From Olsenella uli (GTDB taxonomy: Bacteria > Actinomycetota > Coriobacteriia > Coriobacteriales > Atopobiaceae), in assembly GCF_901212655.1 (NCBI RefSeq), contig NZ_CAAKON010000053.1, positions 47,473-111,472 of the forward strand: a DNA stretch of 64,000 nucleotides, written 5' to 3'. This document shows positions 24,482-33,622 of this stretch, in pieces. Positions within the stretch are counted from its first letter, which is position 1, and the number at the start of each line of letters is the position of its first letter. The notes under the pieces are model-generated. The model saw nothing but the letters and a program-made list of their open reading frames with translations. It did no database searches and was not told the DNA's origin. The position numbers and the translations under genes were made by a program.

Positions 24482-24775
24482 ATGGGCGTAATGGCAGAGG
24501 ATACGGTAGAGATTAGTCCCGATGAACTCGACAACTACCTGCGCTCCAACACGCGCGTATTCGCTAAGGTGGGGGAGGGCACGTATTACGTCACCCACAC
24601 CGATGGTTATTGGCGCGTGCAGGATTGCGGCAAGCTCAACGAGAAGGGTCACTTCACCGATTGCTCCGAGCTTGTTCCTACGGTCAACGAGGTGCTGCAC
24701 CTTCGCTGCATCGATGGGAAGAGCCTGTATGACCTGGCCGAAGAGGCCGAGTTCTACGCGAGCCTCGACCAGTAG
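24482..24775 (+). CDS. Small uncharacterised protein inserted between rplX and rplE
   Basis: I do not recognise this family. The 97-residue product is acidic, has no signal peptide, membrane segment or known motif, and contains three Cys and several Tyr/Trp residues (TYYVTHTDGYWRVQDCG in the middle). AAAGGAG lies just before the ATG at 24482; an ATG three codons later is also possible. Codon use resembles the neighbours and the reading frame is clean, so it looks like a real gene. It is flanked by terminators at 24317 and 24814, so it is its own unit or has its own regulation within the spc cluster. Confidence 0.75.
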   Translation: MGVMAEDTVEISPDELDNYLRSNTRVFAKVGEGTYYVTHTDGYWRVQDCGKLNEKGHFTDCSELVPTVNEVLHLRCIDGKSLYDLAEEAEFYASLDQ

Positions 24776-24813
24776 GGCTTTATGTGTTCTGACCTCATTG
24801 CATAGGCTTTCGA

Positions 24814-24842
24814 TGGGCGACTCCTTCTGGGGTCGCCCATTT
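24814..24842 (+). terminator. Probable terminator after the small unknown gene
   Basis: TGGGCGAC and GTCGCCCA pair around a ten-base loop and are followed by TTTGT. The T tract is short. Confidence 0.6.
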
Positions 24843-25081
24843 GTGCATGATGCGTGGATGAGTCCTCGTCCGCGCGCGGCAACGCAACTTTCTCCTAGCA
24901 AAATACCTAGCAAAGGCATATCCTTGTGAGCTGCACTGTGAAGGCTCCTGCCGGTTAGCCGCCGGCGGGAGGTACGAGGGCAACGGAGCACGCGGCATGC
25001 CAAGCGTGCCAGAGTCTTGGTCTCACGTCAGGACGAGGGCTTGCGCCAACCCCGTATGTCAATTCCCAAGAAGGAGTGAAC
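24843..25081 (+). promoter_or_regulatory. Leader and probable promoter region for the rplE operon
   Basis: Since terminators stand upstream, rplE needs its own promoter here, but I cannot assign a clear -35/-10 pair. The most AT-rich part contains two copies of CCTAGCAAA (24894-24902 and 24906-24914) and a CATATCC downstream. The remaining 150 bases contain GC-rich stems such as GCCGG/CCGGC. Confidence 0.4.
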
Positions 25082-25642
25082 ATGGCTGAAGAGAAGTACA
25101 TCCCCCGCTTCAAGACCTTGTACAAGGACGAGGTCCGCGCCAAGCTCATCGAGCAGTTTGGCTACACCAACCCGATGACCGTTCCGCAGATTGAGAAGAT
25201 CGTCGTGAACATGGGCGTTGGCGAGGCCGCCACGGACTCCAAGGCCATCGACGGTGCCGTCGCCGACCTTCGTTCCATCACCGGCCAGCAGCCGACCATC
25301 CGTCGCGCCCGCAAGTCCATCGCTACCTTCCACCTCCGTGAGGGTCAGCCCATCGGCGCCAAGGTCACCCTCCGTGGCGACCGCATGTGGGACTTCCTCG
25401 ATCGCCTGATCTGCATCGCTATCCCGCGAATCCGCGACTTCCGCGGCATCTCCCCGAAGAGCTTCGACGGCCGTGGCAACTTCTCCATGGGCGTCACCGA
25501 GCAGCTCATCTTCCCGGAGATTGACTTCGACAAGATCGATCACACCCGCGGCATGGACATCACCATCGTCACCACGGCCAAGACGAACGAGGAGGCCAAG
25601 GCCCTTCTCGATGGCTTCAAGTTCCCGTTCAAGCAGGCCTAA
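25082..25642 (+). CDS. rplE: 50S ribosomal protein L5
   Basis: L5 binds 5S rRNA and contacts P-site tRNA. The 186-residue product has the conserved [11 protein letters not shown] and [20 protein letters not shown] segments. The ATG at 25082 lies five bases after AAGGAG; a GTG at 25076 overlaps that site and is rejected. Confidence 0.97.
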   Translation: MAEEKYIPRFKTLYKDEVRAKLIEQFGYTNPMTVPQIEKIVVNMGVGEAATDSKAIDGAVADLRSITGQQPTIRRARKSIATFHLREGQPIGAKVTLRGDRMWDFLDRLICIAIPRIRDFRGISPKSFDGRGNFSMGVTEQLIFPEIDFDKIDHTRGMDITIVTTAKTNEEAKALLDGFKFPFKQA

Positions 25643-25748
25643 GTAGGTACCTTCGCCGCCGGGTTTCGGCCTGGCGGCGTCTTGCCGCCTCGGCGGCAGA
25701 TACAGTAGCCGCGCAGAAAGCGTGGCCGAACACTCCGAAGGAGGATTT

Positions 25749-25934
25749 GTGGCTAAGACATCGATGATCGTCAAGGCTCAGCGAGAGCCGAAGTTCTCGA
25801 CGCGCACCCAGAACCGTTGCCAGCGCTGTGGCCGTCCGCACAGCGTCTATCGCAAGTTCGGGCTGTGCCGCGTGTGCTTCCGCGAGCTCGCGAGCAAGGG
25901 CGAGCTTCCTGGCGTCCGCAAGGCGAGCTGGTAG
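25749..25934 (+). CDS. rpsN: 30S ribosomal protein S14, zinc-binding type Z
   Basis: The 61-residue product starting [16 protein letters not shown] is the short zinc form, with CQRCG and CRVC supplying four cysteines. The start is GTG at 25749 behind GAAGGAGGA. Two GC-rich hairpins occupy the 106-base gap after rplE. Confidence 0.96.
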   Translation: MAKTSMIVKAQREPKFSTRTQNRCQRCGRPHSVYRKFGLCRVCFRELASKGELPGVRKASW

Positions 25935-26041
25935 GTCTTCCTATCTGCTCCAGGTCGTAGGAAGACTCCCGTCCAGGCACTCCGGCCAAGGGCCGGCGTG
26001 AACCGGATGAAGAGGTTCATCCCCAACGAAGGAGAATCCCA

Positions 26042-26440
26042 ATGAACGTTACCGATCCGATTGCAGACATGCTGACGCGCATCCGCAACGGCAACACCGC
26101 CGGCAAGGATGTCGTTTCCATGCCGTCGAGCAAGGTGCTCGTCGAGATCGTCCGCGTTATCGCGGAGGAGGGCTACATCGAGGGCTATGCCGTCGAGGAC
26201 ACCAAGCCCCAGAAGACCCTGTCTGTCACCCTCAAGTACGGTGCGCGTCACGCCCGCGTCATTCGCGGCATTAAGCGCATCTCCAAGCCGGGCCTGCGCA
26301 TTTACTCCAAGGCCGAGGATCTTCCTCGCGTCCTCGGTGGCCTCGGCACCGCCATCATCTCCACGTCCAAGGGCGTGATGTGCGACCGCGATGCCCGTAA
26401 GCTCGGCGTCGGCGGCGAAGTCATCGCCTACGTCTGGTAA
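26042..26440 (+). CDS. rpsH: 30S ribosomal protein S8
   Basis: S8 organises the central domain of 16S rRNA and represses the spc operon in enterobacteria. The 132-residue product is full length. The 107-base gap before it contains a nine-base-pair stem (GTCTTCCTA/TAGGAAGAC) and smaller stems, a plausible regulatory structure. CGAAGGAGAA precedes the ATG. Confidence 0.96.
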   Translation: MNVTDPIADMLTRIRNGNTAGKDVVSMPSSKVLVEIVRVIAEEGYIEGYAVEDTKPQKTLSVTLKYGARHARVIRGIKRISKPGLRIYSKAEDLPRVLGGLGTAIISTSKGVMCDRDARKLGVGGEVIAYVW

Positions 26441-26468
26441 CCCACGGCAGGATAGGAAAGGAGACACC

Positions 26469-27005
26469 ATGTCCCGCATTGGCAAGAAGCCTGTCCAGAT
26501 TCCGGCCGGGGTCACCGTGACCATCACCGGCAACCACGTGCACGTCAAGGGCCCGAAGGGCGAGCTTGACCGTTCTTTCTCCGAGCTCGTTTCCATCTCT
26601 GAGGTCGAGAACGAGGTCATCGTCGCCACCGTCGACGAGTCTCGTGAGGCCAACGCCCAGCACGGCCTGACCCGCACCCTCATTCACAACATGGTTCTCG
26701 GCGTGTCCGAGGGCTTTGAGAAGAAGCTCGAGCTCACGGGCGTCGGCTATCGTGCTGCGCTCAAGGGCAAGGACCTCGATCTTTCCCTTGGTTACTCTCA
26801 CCCCGTGATCTACAAGGCTCCGCACGACATCAGCTTCCTGGTGCCCGACAACACGCACATCACCGTGCAGGGCATCTCCAAGGAGCAGGTTGGCCAGGTT
26901 GCCGCTGAGATTCGCATGAAGCGTCCGCCCGAGCCGTACAAGGGCAAGGGCATCCACTACGAGGGCGAGCACATCCGTCGTAAGCTCGGCAAGGCCGCCA
27001 AGTAG
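26469..27005 (+). CDS. rplF: 50S ribosomal protein L6
   Basis: L6 lies near the sarcin-ricin loop. The 178-residue product begins MSRIGKKPVQIPAGV and ends in the family motif RPPEPYKGKGIHYEGE. The ATG at 26469 has AAAGGAGAC upstream and follows rpsH by 28 bases. Confidence 0.97.
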   Translation: MSRIGKKPVQIPAGVTVTITGNHVHVKGPKGELDRSFSELVSISEVENEVIVATVDESREANAQHGLTRTLIHNMVLGVSEGFEKKLELTGVGYRAALKGKDLDLSLGYSHPVIYKAPHDISFLVPDNTHITVQGISKEQVGQVAAEIRMKRPPEPYKGKGIHYEGEHIRRKLGKAAK

Positions 27006-27071
27006 CCTCAACCCAAGCTGTCATAGAAGTCCGTCACCCTGTCAGGTGGCGGCGTGACCAAGGAGATTGTT

Positions 27072-27440
27072 ATGGATAAGCACCAGGCTAAGAGGGCTGG
27101 CCTCAAGCGCCGCGAGCGTCGCGTTCGCTCCAAGATCAACGGCACCCCTGAGCGTCCCCGTCTCAGCGTTCACCGCACCAATGCCAACATCTACGCTCAG
27201 TTGATTGATGACGTGGATGCCAAGACCATCTGCACCGCCTCTACGCTCGACCCTGAGTTCCGTGCCCTCGGCAAGATTGGCTCCAACAAGGAGGCCGCCG
27301 AGATCGTGGGCAAGATGGTCGGCAAGCGCGCCGTCGAGAGGGGCGTTACCACGGTCACGTTCGACCGCGGTGGCCGCATCTATCACGGCCGCGTTAAGGC
27401 TCTCGCAGACGGCGCCCGCTCCGCGGGCCTTCAGTTCTAG
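27072..27440 (+). CDS. rplR: 50S ribosomal protein L18
   Basis: L18 binds 5S rRNA together with L5. The 122-residue product starts [19 protein letters not shown] and ends in [10 protein letters not shown]. The ATG at 27072 has AAGGAGA upstream; a longer frame beginning at 27054 lacks a ribosome-binding site. Confidence 0.96.
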   Translation: MDKHQAKRAGLKRRERRVRSKINGTPERPRLSVHRTNANIYAQLIDDVDAKTICTASTLDPEFRALGKIGSNKEAAEIVGKMVGKRAVERGVTTVTFDRGGRIYHGRVKALADGARSAGLQF

Positions 27441-27452
27441 GAGGTATCTGTA

Positions 27453-27974
27453 ATGGCTCGTAACCCGAAGCAGCGCGACGCCTCCGAGCTCCAGGAGCGC
27501 GTCGTCTACATCCACCGCGTTTCCAAGACGGTCAAGGGTGGCCGTCGTATGTCCCTCGTCGCTCTCGTTGTCGTTGGTGACGGCAAGGGCAACGTCGGCC
27601 TCGGCATGGGCAAGTCCGCCGAGGTGCCCCTGGCCATCCAGAAGGCCTCGGACAACGCCAAGAAGAACATGTTCAAGGTGCCCGTCACCGACAAGGGCTC
27701 CATTCCTCACGATGTCATCGGCGAGTTTGGTGCCGGTCGCGTTCTCGTGAAGCCGGCCATCGAGGGTACCGGTGTTATCGCCGGCGGCCCCGTGCGTCCG
27801 CTCTTCGAGCTCGCCGGCATCAAGAACGTCCTGTCCAAGTCCATGGGCAGCAGCAACGGCCTCAACATCATCAAGGCTGCCGCCGAGGCCCTGAAGCAGC
27901 TCTCCAGCCCTGAGGAGACCGCCGAGCGCCGCGGCATCACCGTTGCCGAGATGTTTGTCGGGAAGGAGAACTAG
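27453..27974 (+). CDS. rpsE: 30S ribosomal protein S5
   Basis: S5 affects decoding accuracy and helps form the mRNA entry site. The 173-residue product has VVVGDGKGNVGLGMGKS and KSMGSSNGLNIIKA segments. AGGAGGT precedes the ATG, and rpmD follows two bases after its stop. Confidence 0.97.
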   Translation: MARNPKQRDASELQERVVYIHRVSKTVKGGRRMSLVALVVVGDGKGNVGLGMGKSAEVPLAIQKASDNAKKNMFKVPVTDKGSIPHDVIGEFGAGRVLVKPAIEGTGVIAGGPVRPLFELAGIKNVLSKSMGSSNGLNIIKAAAEALKQLSSPEETAERRGITVAEMFVGKEN

Positions 27975-27976
27975 TC

Positions 27977-28162
27977 ATGGCGAAGACCCTCACCGTCAAG
28001 CTCGTCAAGAGCGCCACGTGTGGCGTCAAGAAGGACCAGACGGCCACCGTCCGCGCCCTTGGCCTTCACAAGATCAACAGCACCAAGGTGCTGCCTGACA
28101 ATGAGAGCGTCCGCGGGATGATCTTCAAGGTCAAGCACCTCGTTACCGTGGAAGAGAACTAG
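27977..28162 (+). CDS. rpmD: 50S ribosomal protein L30
   Basis: This is a 61-residue protein with the central [19 protein letters not shown] motif of short bacterial L30. It is packed between rpsE and rplO. Confidence 0.95.
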   Translation: MAKTLTVKLVKSATCGVKKDQTATVRALGLHKINSTKVLPDNESVRGMIFKVKHLVTVEEN

Positions 28163-28173
28163 GAGTCACACCC

Positions 28174-28623
28174 ATGCAGCTTAAAGATCTCCGCCCTGCC
28201 GAGGGCTCCAAGAAGAACCGTAAGCGCATCGGTCGCGGCAACTCCTCTGGTCACGGCACCACCGCCGGCCGCGGCACCAAGGGCCAGCTCTCCCGCTCCG
28301 GTGGCGGCAAGGGCGCCGGCTTCGAGGGTGGTCAGCAGCCGCTGGCTATGCGCCTCCCGAAGCTCCCTGGCTTCAAGAACCGCAACCGTGTCGAGTACGC
28401 TCCGGTGAACGTCGCTCGTCTTGACGGTCTCTTCAACGATGGCGATGCGGTCACCGTCGAGGCTCTCGTCGAGAAGGGCGTCATCAAGCACACCTACGAG
28501 CTTGTGAAGGTCCTCGGCGACGGCGAGCTCACCAAGAAGCTCACCGTGTCCGTGGACAAGGTTTCCGCGTCTGCCAAGGCCAAGATTGAGGCCGCCGGCG
28601 GAAAGGTCGAGGCTCCGTGCTAA
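28174..28623 (+). CDS. rplO: 50S ribosomal protein L15
   Basis: L15 is a late-assembly protein. The 149-residue product has the Gly-rich RNA-binding N terminus ([19 protein letters not shown]) and normal length. Its end overlaps the secY start by seven bases. Confidence 0.97.
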   Translation: MQLKDLRPAEGSKKNRKRIGRGNSSGHGTTAGRGTKGQLSRSGGGKGAGFEGGQQPLAMRLPKLPGFKNRNRVEYAPVNVARLDGLFNDGDAVTVEALVEKGVIKHTYELVKVLGDGELTKKLTVSVDKVSASAKAKIEAAGGKVEAPC

Positions 28624-29906
28624 AAGGCATCCTCAACGCTTTTCGCGTGAAGGAGCTTCGCAATAAGATTCTGCTCACTGCGGGTATTCTCGTACTGTAC
28701 AGAATCGGGGCTTATATCCCCGTGCCGGGCATCCCCTTCCAGGGGATGCTCTCGGCATATCAGTCGAACTCCGCTGCGAATAGCGCCATCGCAGTGCTGA
28801 ACCTGTTCAGCGGCGGTGCACTCTCCCGTGTGTCCGTGTTCTGCCTGGGCATCATGCCCTATATCACGGCTCAGATCATCATGCAGATGCTTCAGGCCGT
28901 TATCCCGAGCCTTGGCACGCTCGCTCGTGAGGGCGAGGCTGGCCAGCGCAAGGTCACGCAGTACACGCGTTACCTCACGGTGGGTCTCGCACTTTTGAAC
29001 TCTGTCGGCTACCTCTTTCTGTTCAAGAGCTCCAGCTTCGGTATTGACTTCAGCGGGACGGGCATCCCCGAGCTCCTCATGGATGTCGTGGTCATCGCTA
29101 GCATGCTCGCTGGCGCCATCCTTATCATGTGGATGGGCGAAGTCATCACGCAGCGCGGCATCGGCAACGGCATGAGCCTCATCATCTTCGCCAACATCAT
29201 GGCGGGCCTGCCGACGTCGATCATCTCCTCGCTGCAGACGTCCGAGAACGGCATCATCCTCACCGTTCTCGTCGTGCTTGTGATCCTTGCTGTCGTGCCG
29301 TTCATCGTCTACATCGAGCGCGGCCAGCGTCGCATACCGGTGCAGTACGCCAAGCGAGTTGTAGGCCGTCGCGTCATGGGCGGCCAGGCCACGTACCTTC
29401 CCATCAAGGTCAACACGGCCGGCGTCATCCCCATCATCTTCGCCAGCGCAATCCTGTACCTCCCGGCGCAGATTGCTGTGTTCTTCCCTGGCGTCGATTG
29501 GATGACCACGTTTGCCAATGCCGTCAGCACGGGTTGGCTTAACTGGGCCCTCTCCGTGCTCCTCATCGTTGCCTTCGCGTACTTCTACACGTCGATGGTC
29601 TTCAACCCCGAGGAGACGGCCGACACGCTTCGCAAGCAGGGTGGTTTCATTCCGGGCGTTCGTCCCGGCCCTGCTACCGCGGCGTACATCAAGAATGTGC
29701 TGAATCACATCACGCTTCCCGGCGCCCTGTTCCTCGCGATCATCGCCGTGGTTCCGTCGATTCTCTTCACGTTCACGAGCAACTCCCTGATCCAGGCGTT
29801 TGGCGGTACCTCCATCCTCATCATGGTTGGCGTTGCCCTCGATACGATTTCCCAGGTCGAGAGTCAGCTCAAGACCCACAACTACGACGGGCTCTTCATC
29901 AAGTAG
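28617..29906 (+). CDS. secY: Protein translocase subunit SecY
   Basis: SecY forms the protein-conducting channel in the membrane. The 429-residue product has ten hydrophobic segments and the conserved [24 protein letters not shown] and [10 protein letters not shown] motifs. It starts at a GTG at 28617 inside the end of rplO, so translation is coupled. A terminator follows, so adk and map probably have separate or read-through transcription. Confidence 0.97.
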   Translation: MLKGILNAFRVKELRNKILLTAGILVLYRIGAYIPVPGIPFQGMLSAYQSNSAANSAIAVLNLFSGGALSRVSVFCLGIMPYITAQIIMQMLQAVIPSLGTLAREGEAGQRKVTQYTRYLTVGLALLNSVGYLFLFKSSSFGIDFSGTGIPELLMDVVVIASMLAGAILIMWMGEVITQRGIGNGMSLIIFANIMAGLPTSIISSLQTSENGIILTVLVVLVILAVVPFIVYIERGQRRIPVQYAKRVVGRRVMGGQATYLPIKVNTAGVIPIIFASAILYLPAQIAVFFPGVDWMTTFANAVSTGWLNWALSVLLIVAFAYFYTSMVFNPEETADTLRKQGGFIPGVRPGPATAAYIKNVLNHITLPGALFLAIIAVVPSILFTFTSNSLIQAFGGTSILIMVGVALDTISQVESQLKTHNYDGLFIK

Positions 29907-29929
29907 CCCTCTCGTAGAGACCTTTTTCT

Positions 29930-29966
29930 GGGGTCGCCGCCTTTGGGCGGTGGCCCCGTTTGTTTT
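29930..29966 (+). terminator. Terminator after secY
   Basis: A 12-base-pair stem GGGGTCGCCGCC/GGCGGTGGCCCC, including G-U pairs, is followed by GTTTGTTTT. Confidence 0.8.
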
Positions 29967-30043
29967 GGGGTAGGCTTTTTGCTAGCGAATGGCGGGTGGG
30001 CGTCCGCAGGGGATGCCCCCTCGATGACGAAGAGAGGAATCAC

Positions 30044-30670
30044 ATGAACATCGTGCTGCTCGGTGCGCCCGGCGCGGGCAAGGGCACCCAGGCCCAGAAG
30101 CTCGTCGAGGACTACGGCGTTGCTCACATCTCCACGGGCGACCTGCTCCGCGCTGCGGTGAAGGCCGGCACCAAGCTTGGCCTCAAGGCCAAGGGTTACA
30201 TGGACGAGGGCAAGCTCGTTCCCGACCAGCTCCTCGTTGACCTTGTTAAGGAGCGCCTCGAGGCCGATGACACCCAGAAGGGCTTTATCCTCGATGGCTA
30301 TCCCCGCAACACCGCTCAGGCCGTGACGCTCGATTCCATGTTGGCCGAGATTGGTCGCACGCTCGACGCCGCTCTTCTCGTTGACGTCAAGGCCGACGTC
30401 ATCGTCAAGCGCCTCTCGAGCCGTCGTACCTGCCGCGAGTGCGGCTACACCGCCCCTGCCGGCGTTAACAAGTGCCCCTCCTGCGGCGGCGAGATGTACC
30501 AGCGTGACGATGACAAGCCCGAGACCATCCAGAAGCGTCTCGACGTGTACGAGAACCAGACCTCCCCGCTCGTGGAGTACTACCGCGGCAAGGGGCTGCT
30601 CAAGGTCGTTGACGGCGACAGGCCCGTCGATGACGTCTATGCCGATGTCAAGGAGCTCCTGGGACTATGA
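30044..30670 (+). CDS. adk: Adenylate kinase
   Basis: This enzyme interconverts ATP, AMP and ADP. The 208-residue product has the P-loop GAPGAGKGT at 7-15, the AMP-site DGYPRNTAQ and a zinc-binding lid with two CxxC pairs (CRECG and CPSCG), as in Gram-positive long-form enzymes. Its stop overlaps the map start (ATGA). Confidence 0.97.
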   Translation: MNIVLLGAPGAGKGTQAQKLVEDYGVAHISTGDLLRAAVKAGTKLGLKAKGYMDEGKLVPDQLLVDLVKERLEADDTQKGFILDGYPRNTAQAVTLDSMLAEIGRTLDAALLVDVKADVIVKRLSSRRTCRECGYTAPAGVNKCPSCGGEMYQRDDDKPETIQKRLDVYENQTSPLVEYYRGKGLLKVVDGDRPVDDVYADVKELLGL

Positions 30671-31464
30671 TCCAGATCAAGACGCCCGCAGAGATCGAGT
30701 CGATGAAGGCGGCGGGTGCTATCTCCAAGCTCGCGCTTCGCCGTGTGGGCGCTATGATTCGGCCCGGCGTTGACACGCTCGATCTCGATCGTGTGGCCGA
30801 GAGCATCATTCGCATGCATCGGGGCACGCCTGCCTTCAAGGGCTACGGTGGGTTCCCGGCTTCCATCTGCTGCTCCATCAACGAGGAAATCGTGCACGGC
30901 ATCCCTTCGCACAACCGTATTCTCAAGGATGGTGACATCGTTTCCATCGATACGGGCGCTGTCTACGGCGGCTGGGTTGGCGACAATGCCTGGACCTTCT
31001 TCTGCGGCACGCCCTCTGAGGCCAACAAGGCCCTCTGCGAGGTCACGCGTGACTGCCTGAAGGCCGGCATCGAGCAGGCGGTTCCCGGCAACCGCCTCGG
31101 TGACGTCGGGTTTGCGGTTCAGAGCCTCGCCGAGAGCAACGGGTATGGCGTGGTACGCGACTACGTGGGCCATGGCGTTGGCCATGTGATGCACGAGGAG
31201 CCCAACGTTCCCAACTACGGCAAGAAGGGGAGGGGTGTCAAGCTCCAGGCGGGCATGGTCATCGCCATCGAGCCGATGATCACCATGGGTTCCTACGAGA
31301 GCCATGTGAAGCCCAACCGCTGGACCGTGGTCACCAATGACGGTGGCTTCGCTGCTCACTATGAGAACACCATCGCCGTCACGGAAGACGGCCCCGTCAT
31401 TCTCACGCAAGACGTCGAAGGCCCCTGGTGTCCCATGCAAGGCGGTACCGACGACAAGCAGTAG
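30667..31464 (+). CDS. map: Methionine aminopeptidase, type I
   Basis: The enzyme removes the initiator methionine from new proteins using two metal ions. The 265-residue product carries the expected ligands in ICCSINEEIVHGIP, SIDTGAVYGGWVGDNAW and VGHGVGHVMHEEPNVP. A few residues beyond the catalytic domain form a short C-terminal tail. It overlaps adk by four bases. Confidence 0.97.
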   Translation: MIQIKTPAEIESMKAAGAISKLALRRVGAMIRPGVDTLDLDRVAESIIRMHRGTPAFKGYGGFPASICCSINEEIVHGIPSHNRILKDGDIVSIDTGAVYGGWVGDNAWTFFCGTPSEANKALCEVTRDCLKAGIEQAVPGNRLGDVGFAVQSLAESNGYGVVRDYVGHGVGHVMHEEPNVPNYGKKGRGVKLQAGMVIAIEPMITMGSYESHVKPNRWTVVTNDGGFAAHYENTIAVTEDGPVILTQDVEGPWCPMQGGTDDKQ

Positions 31465-31534
31465 ATTTCTCGCCGGGGCCAGAAATCAACCCGCCACATC
31501 AGCACGGGTTCCCGAGTGAGGCAGCAGAGGCCGG

Positions 31535-31608
31535 GCGGGGACATGCCGGAGGAAGGGGCTCAGGGACTTCGCGCAGTGAAGTAACCCCGCCTGTAGGTAT
31601 GTCCCCGC
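31535..31608 (+). repeat. Nested palindrome between map and infA
   Basis: Arms GCGGGGACATGCC (31535-31547) and GGTATGTCCCCGC (31596-31608) pair over 13 positions with one wobble. Inside, ACTTC/GAAGT forms a smaller stem. There is no T tract, and a normal terminator lies just downstream. It looks like an inserted palindromic element or a structured RNA. Confidence 0.6.
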
Positions 31609-31632
31609 TGCCGTTCAGGTCAGATTGTGAAG

Positions 31633-31666
31633 AACCCGCGCCACATAGACGTAGCGCGGGTTTTTC
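31633..31666 (+). terminator. Terminator before infA
   Basis: AACCCGCGC and GCGCGGGTT pair around a 12-base loop and are followed by TTTTTC, ending the adk-map transcript. Confidence 0.85.
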
Positions 31667-31714
31667 GATAAGATGTTTGGTCGCTGTCTGTACATCGAGG
31701 AAAAGGTAGCAGCT

Positions 31715-31933
31715 TTGAGCAAACAGGATGCAATCGAGCTCGAGGGCAAAATCGTCGAGGCCTTGCCCAACGCGATGTTCAAAGTCGAGCTTGAGAATGG
31801 CCACACCATTCTCTGCACGATTTCGGGCAAGATTCGGATGAATTACATCCGCATCCTTCCCGGCGACAAGGTTGTCGTCGAGATTTCCCCGTACGACCTC
31901 CAGCACGGACGCATCACCTACCGCTACAAGTAG
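31715..31933 (+). CDS. infA: Translation initiation factor IF-1
   Basis: IF-1 blocks the A site during initiation. The 72-residue product starts [18 protein letters not shown] after a TTG initiator at 31715, with GAGGAAAAGG upstream. An in-frame ATG at 31673 would add an unconserved N terminus and overlap the terminator region, so it is rejected. Confidence 0.96.
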   Translation: MSKQDAIELEGKIVEALPNAMFKVELENGHTILCTISGKIRMNYIRILPGDKVVVEISPYDLQHGRITYRYK

Positions 31934-32066
31934 GAAGAGCGTCGCGCTTTCGGCCCAGAGCGGGCCAGCCTTCGCGGGATTTCTCGCGGGGTCGTCAGCC
32001 TTGGATATTCACGCCAGCGGCTGGGCGTTCATATAGGTACCGCAAGCATTACCGAGAGGAAGAACG

Positions 32067-32180
32067 ATGAAAGTACGTCCTTCGGTCAAGAAGATGTGCG
32101 ACAAGTGCAAGATCATTCGTCGCCACGGCAAGGTCTACGTGATTTGCGAGAACCCGCGCCACAAGCAGCGTCAGGGCTAG
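32067..32180 (+). CDS. rpmJ: 50S ribosomal protein L36, zinc-binding
   Basis: The 37-residue product [17 protein letters not shown]... has the Cys11/Cys14 and Cys27 with His32 pattern of the zinc form. AGAGGAAG precedes the ATG at 32067. Confidence 0.96.
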   Translation: MKVRPSVKKMCDKCKIIRRHGKVYVICENPRHKQRQG

Positions 32181-32195
32181 GAGAGGAGCACCAAG

Positions 32196-32567
32196 TTGGC
32201 CCGTATTAACGGCGTCGACCTCCCGCGCGAGAAGCGCGTTGAGATCGGTCTTACCTATATCTACGGCATCGGCCGTACCGCCGCCACCAAGATCTGCGCC
32301 GAGACCGGCGTTGATCCGAGCACGCGTGTCCGCGACCTCACTGAGGAAGAGGTCACGAAGATGCGTGATTTCATTGACGCCAACTACGTCGTTGAGGGCG
32401 ACCTCCGTCGTGACACGCGTCAGAACATCGCCCGACTGATGGAGATCGGCTGCTACCGCGGCCTCCGTCACCGTAAGGGCCTCCCCGTTCACGGCCAGCG
32501 CACCCACACCAACGCTCGCACCCGCAAGGGCAAGAAGCGTCAGGTCGGCGGCAAGAAGAAGAAGTAG
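32196..32567 (+). CDS. rpsM: 30S ribosomal protein S13
   Basis: S13 forms intersubunit bridges in the 30S head. The 123-residue product begins [16 protein letters not shown] and ends in a very Lys/Arg-rich tail. The start is a TTG at 32196 behind GGAGAGGAG. Confidence 0.96.
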   Translation: MARINGVDLPREKRVEIGLTYIYGIGRTAATKICAETGVDPSTRVRDLTEEEVTKMRDFIDANYVVEGDLRRDTRQNIARLMEIGCYRGLRHRKGLPVHGQRTHTNARTRKGKKRQVGGKKKK

Positions 32568-32580
32568 GGGAGTTTGACTT

Positions 32581-32988
32581 ATGGCTACTGCTAAGAAGGG
32601 CGCCCAGGCTCGCGGCCGCATCAAGCGCGCGGACCGCAAGAACATCTCCGTCGGCCAGGCGCACATCAAGAGCACGTTCAACAACACGATCATCTCGATC
32701 ACGGACCCGCAGGGCAACGTCATCTCCTGGCGCTCTGCCGGCATGGTCGGCTTCAAGGGCTCTCGTAAGTCCACGCCGTTCGCGGCGCAGATGGCTGCCG
32801 AGGCTTGCGCCAAGGAGGCCATGGAGCACGGCGTCCACAAGGTGTCCGTCTTCGTCAAGGGCCCGGGTTCGGGTCGCGAGACGGCCATCCGCTCCCTCCA
32901 GGCCGCTGGCCTCGAGGTCTCGAGCATCCAGGACAAGACCCCCATCGCGCACAACGGTTGCCGTCCGTGCAAGCGTCGCCGCGTGTAG
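32581..32988 (+). CDS. rpsK: 30S ribosomal protein S11
   Basis: S11 forms the platform near the E site. The 135-residue product has [18 protein letters not shown] and the ending [12 protein letters not shown]. It lies 13 bases after rpsM. Confidence 0.97.
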   Translation: MATAKKGAQARGRIKRADRKNISVGQAHIKSTFNNTIISITDPQGNVISWRSAGMVGFKGSRKSTPFAAQMAAEACAKEAMEHGVHKVSVFVKGPGSGRETAIRSLQAAGLEVSSIQDKTPIAHNGCRPCKRRRV

Positions 32989-33007
32989 GTAAGGAAGGAA
33001 TCTAACT

Positions 33008-33601
33008 ATGGCAGTGGATAGGACTCCTGTCCTTAAGAGGTGCCGTGCGCTCGACATCGACCCGATCGTCATGGGCATCAACAAGAAGTCGAATCGCCAG
33101 CCCAAGCGTCAGCGTCGCCAGGAGAGCGAGTACGGCCGTCAGCTTCGTGAGAAGCAGAAGGCCAAGTTCATCTACGGCGTTCTCGAGAAGCAGTTCCGCA
33201 GCTACTACGACAAGGCTCTGAAGATCGAGGGCATCACCGGTGACAACCTGATGACCATTCTCGAGTCTCGCCTTGACAACGTGGTCTTCCGCCTCGGCTT
33301 CGCCCGCACCCGCAAGGAGGCCCGTCAGACCGTCCGTCACGGCCACATTACCGTGAACGGCCGTCGCGTGGACATTCCCTCCTACCGCGTCAAGTCCGGC
33401 GACGTCGTTGCCGTCGCCCCCAAGTACAAGGACCTGCTCCCCATCAAGCAGGCCATCGTCTCCTCCGAGCACATGGCTGTTCCCGCCTGGCTTGAGGTTG
33501 ACATCGAGAAGCTGAAGGGCACCGTCCTGCAGCTCCCGAGCCGCGATCAGATTGACCTCGACATCGACGCACAGCTCATCGTCGAGCTCTACTCCAAGTA
33601 G
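33008..33601 (+). CDS. rpsD: 30S ribosomal protein S4
   Basis: S4 nucleates 30S assembly and can repress the alpha operon. The 197-residue product has the S4 RNA-binding domain (LDNVVFRLGFARTRKEARQ near 90-108) and lacks the N-terminal zinc cysteines, so it is the C-minus form. Confidence 0.97.
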   Translation: MAVDRTPVLKRCRALDIDPIVMGINKKSNRQPKRQRRQESEYGRQLREKQKAKFIYGVLEKQFRSYYDKALKIEGITGDNLMTILESRLDNVVFRLGFARTRKEARQTVRHGHITVNGRRVDIPSYRVKSGDVVAVAPKYKDLLPIKQAIVSSEHMAVPAWLEVDIEKLKGTVLQLPSRDQIDLDIDAQLIVELYSK

Positions 33602-33622
33602 TCGACTCGGTTGGAGGTTTGT

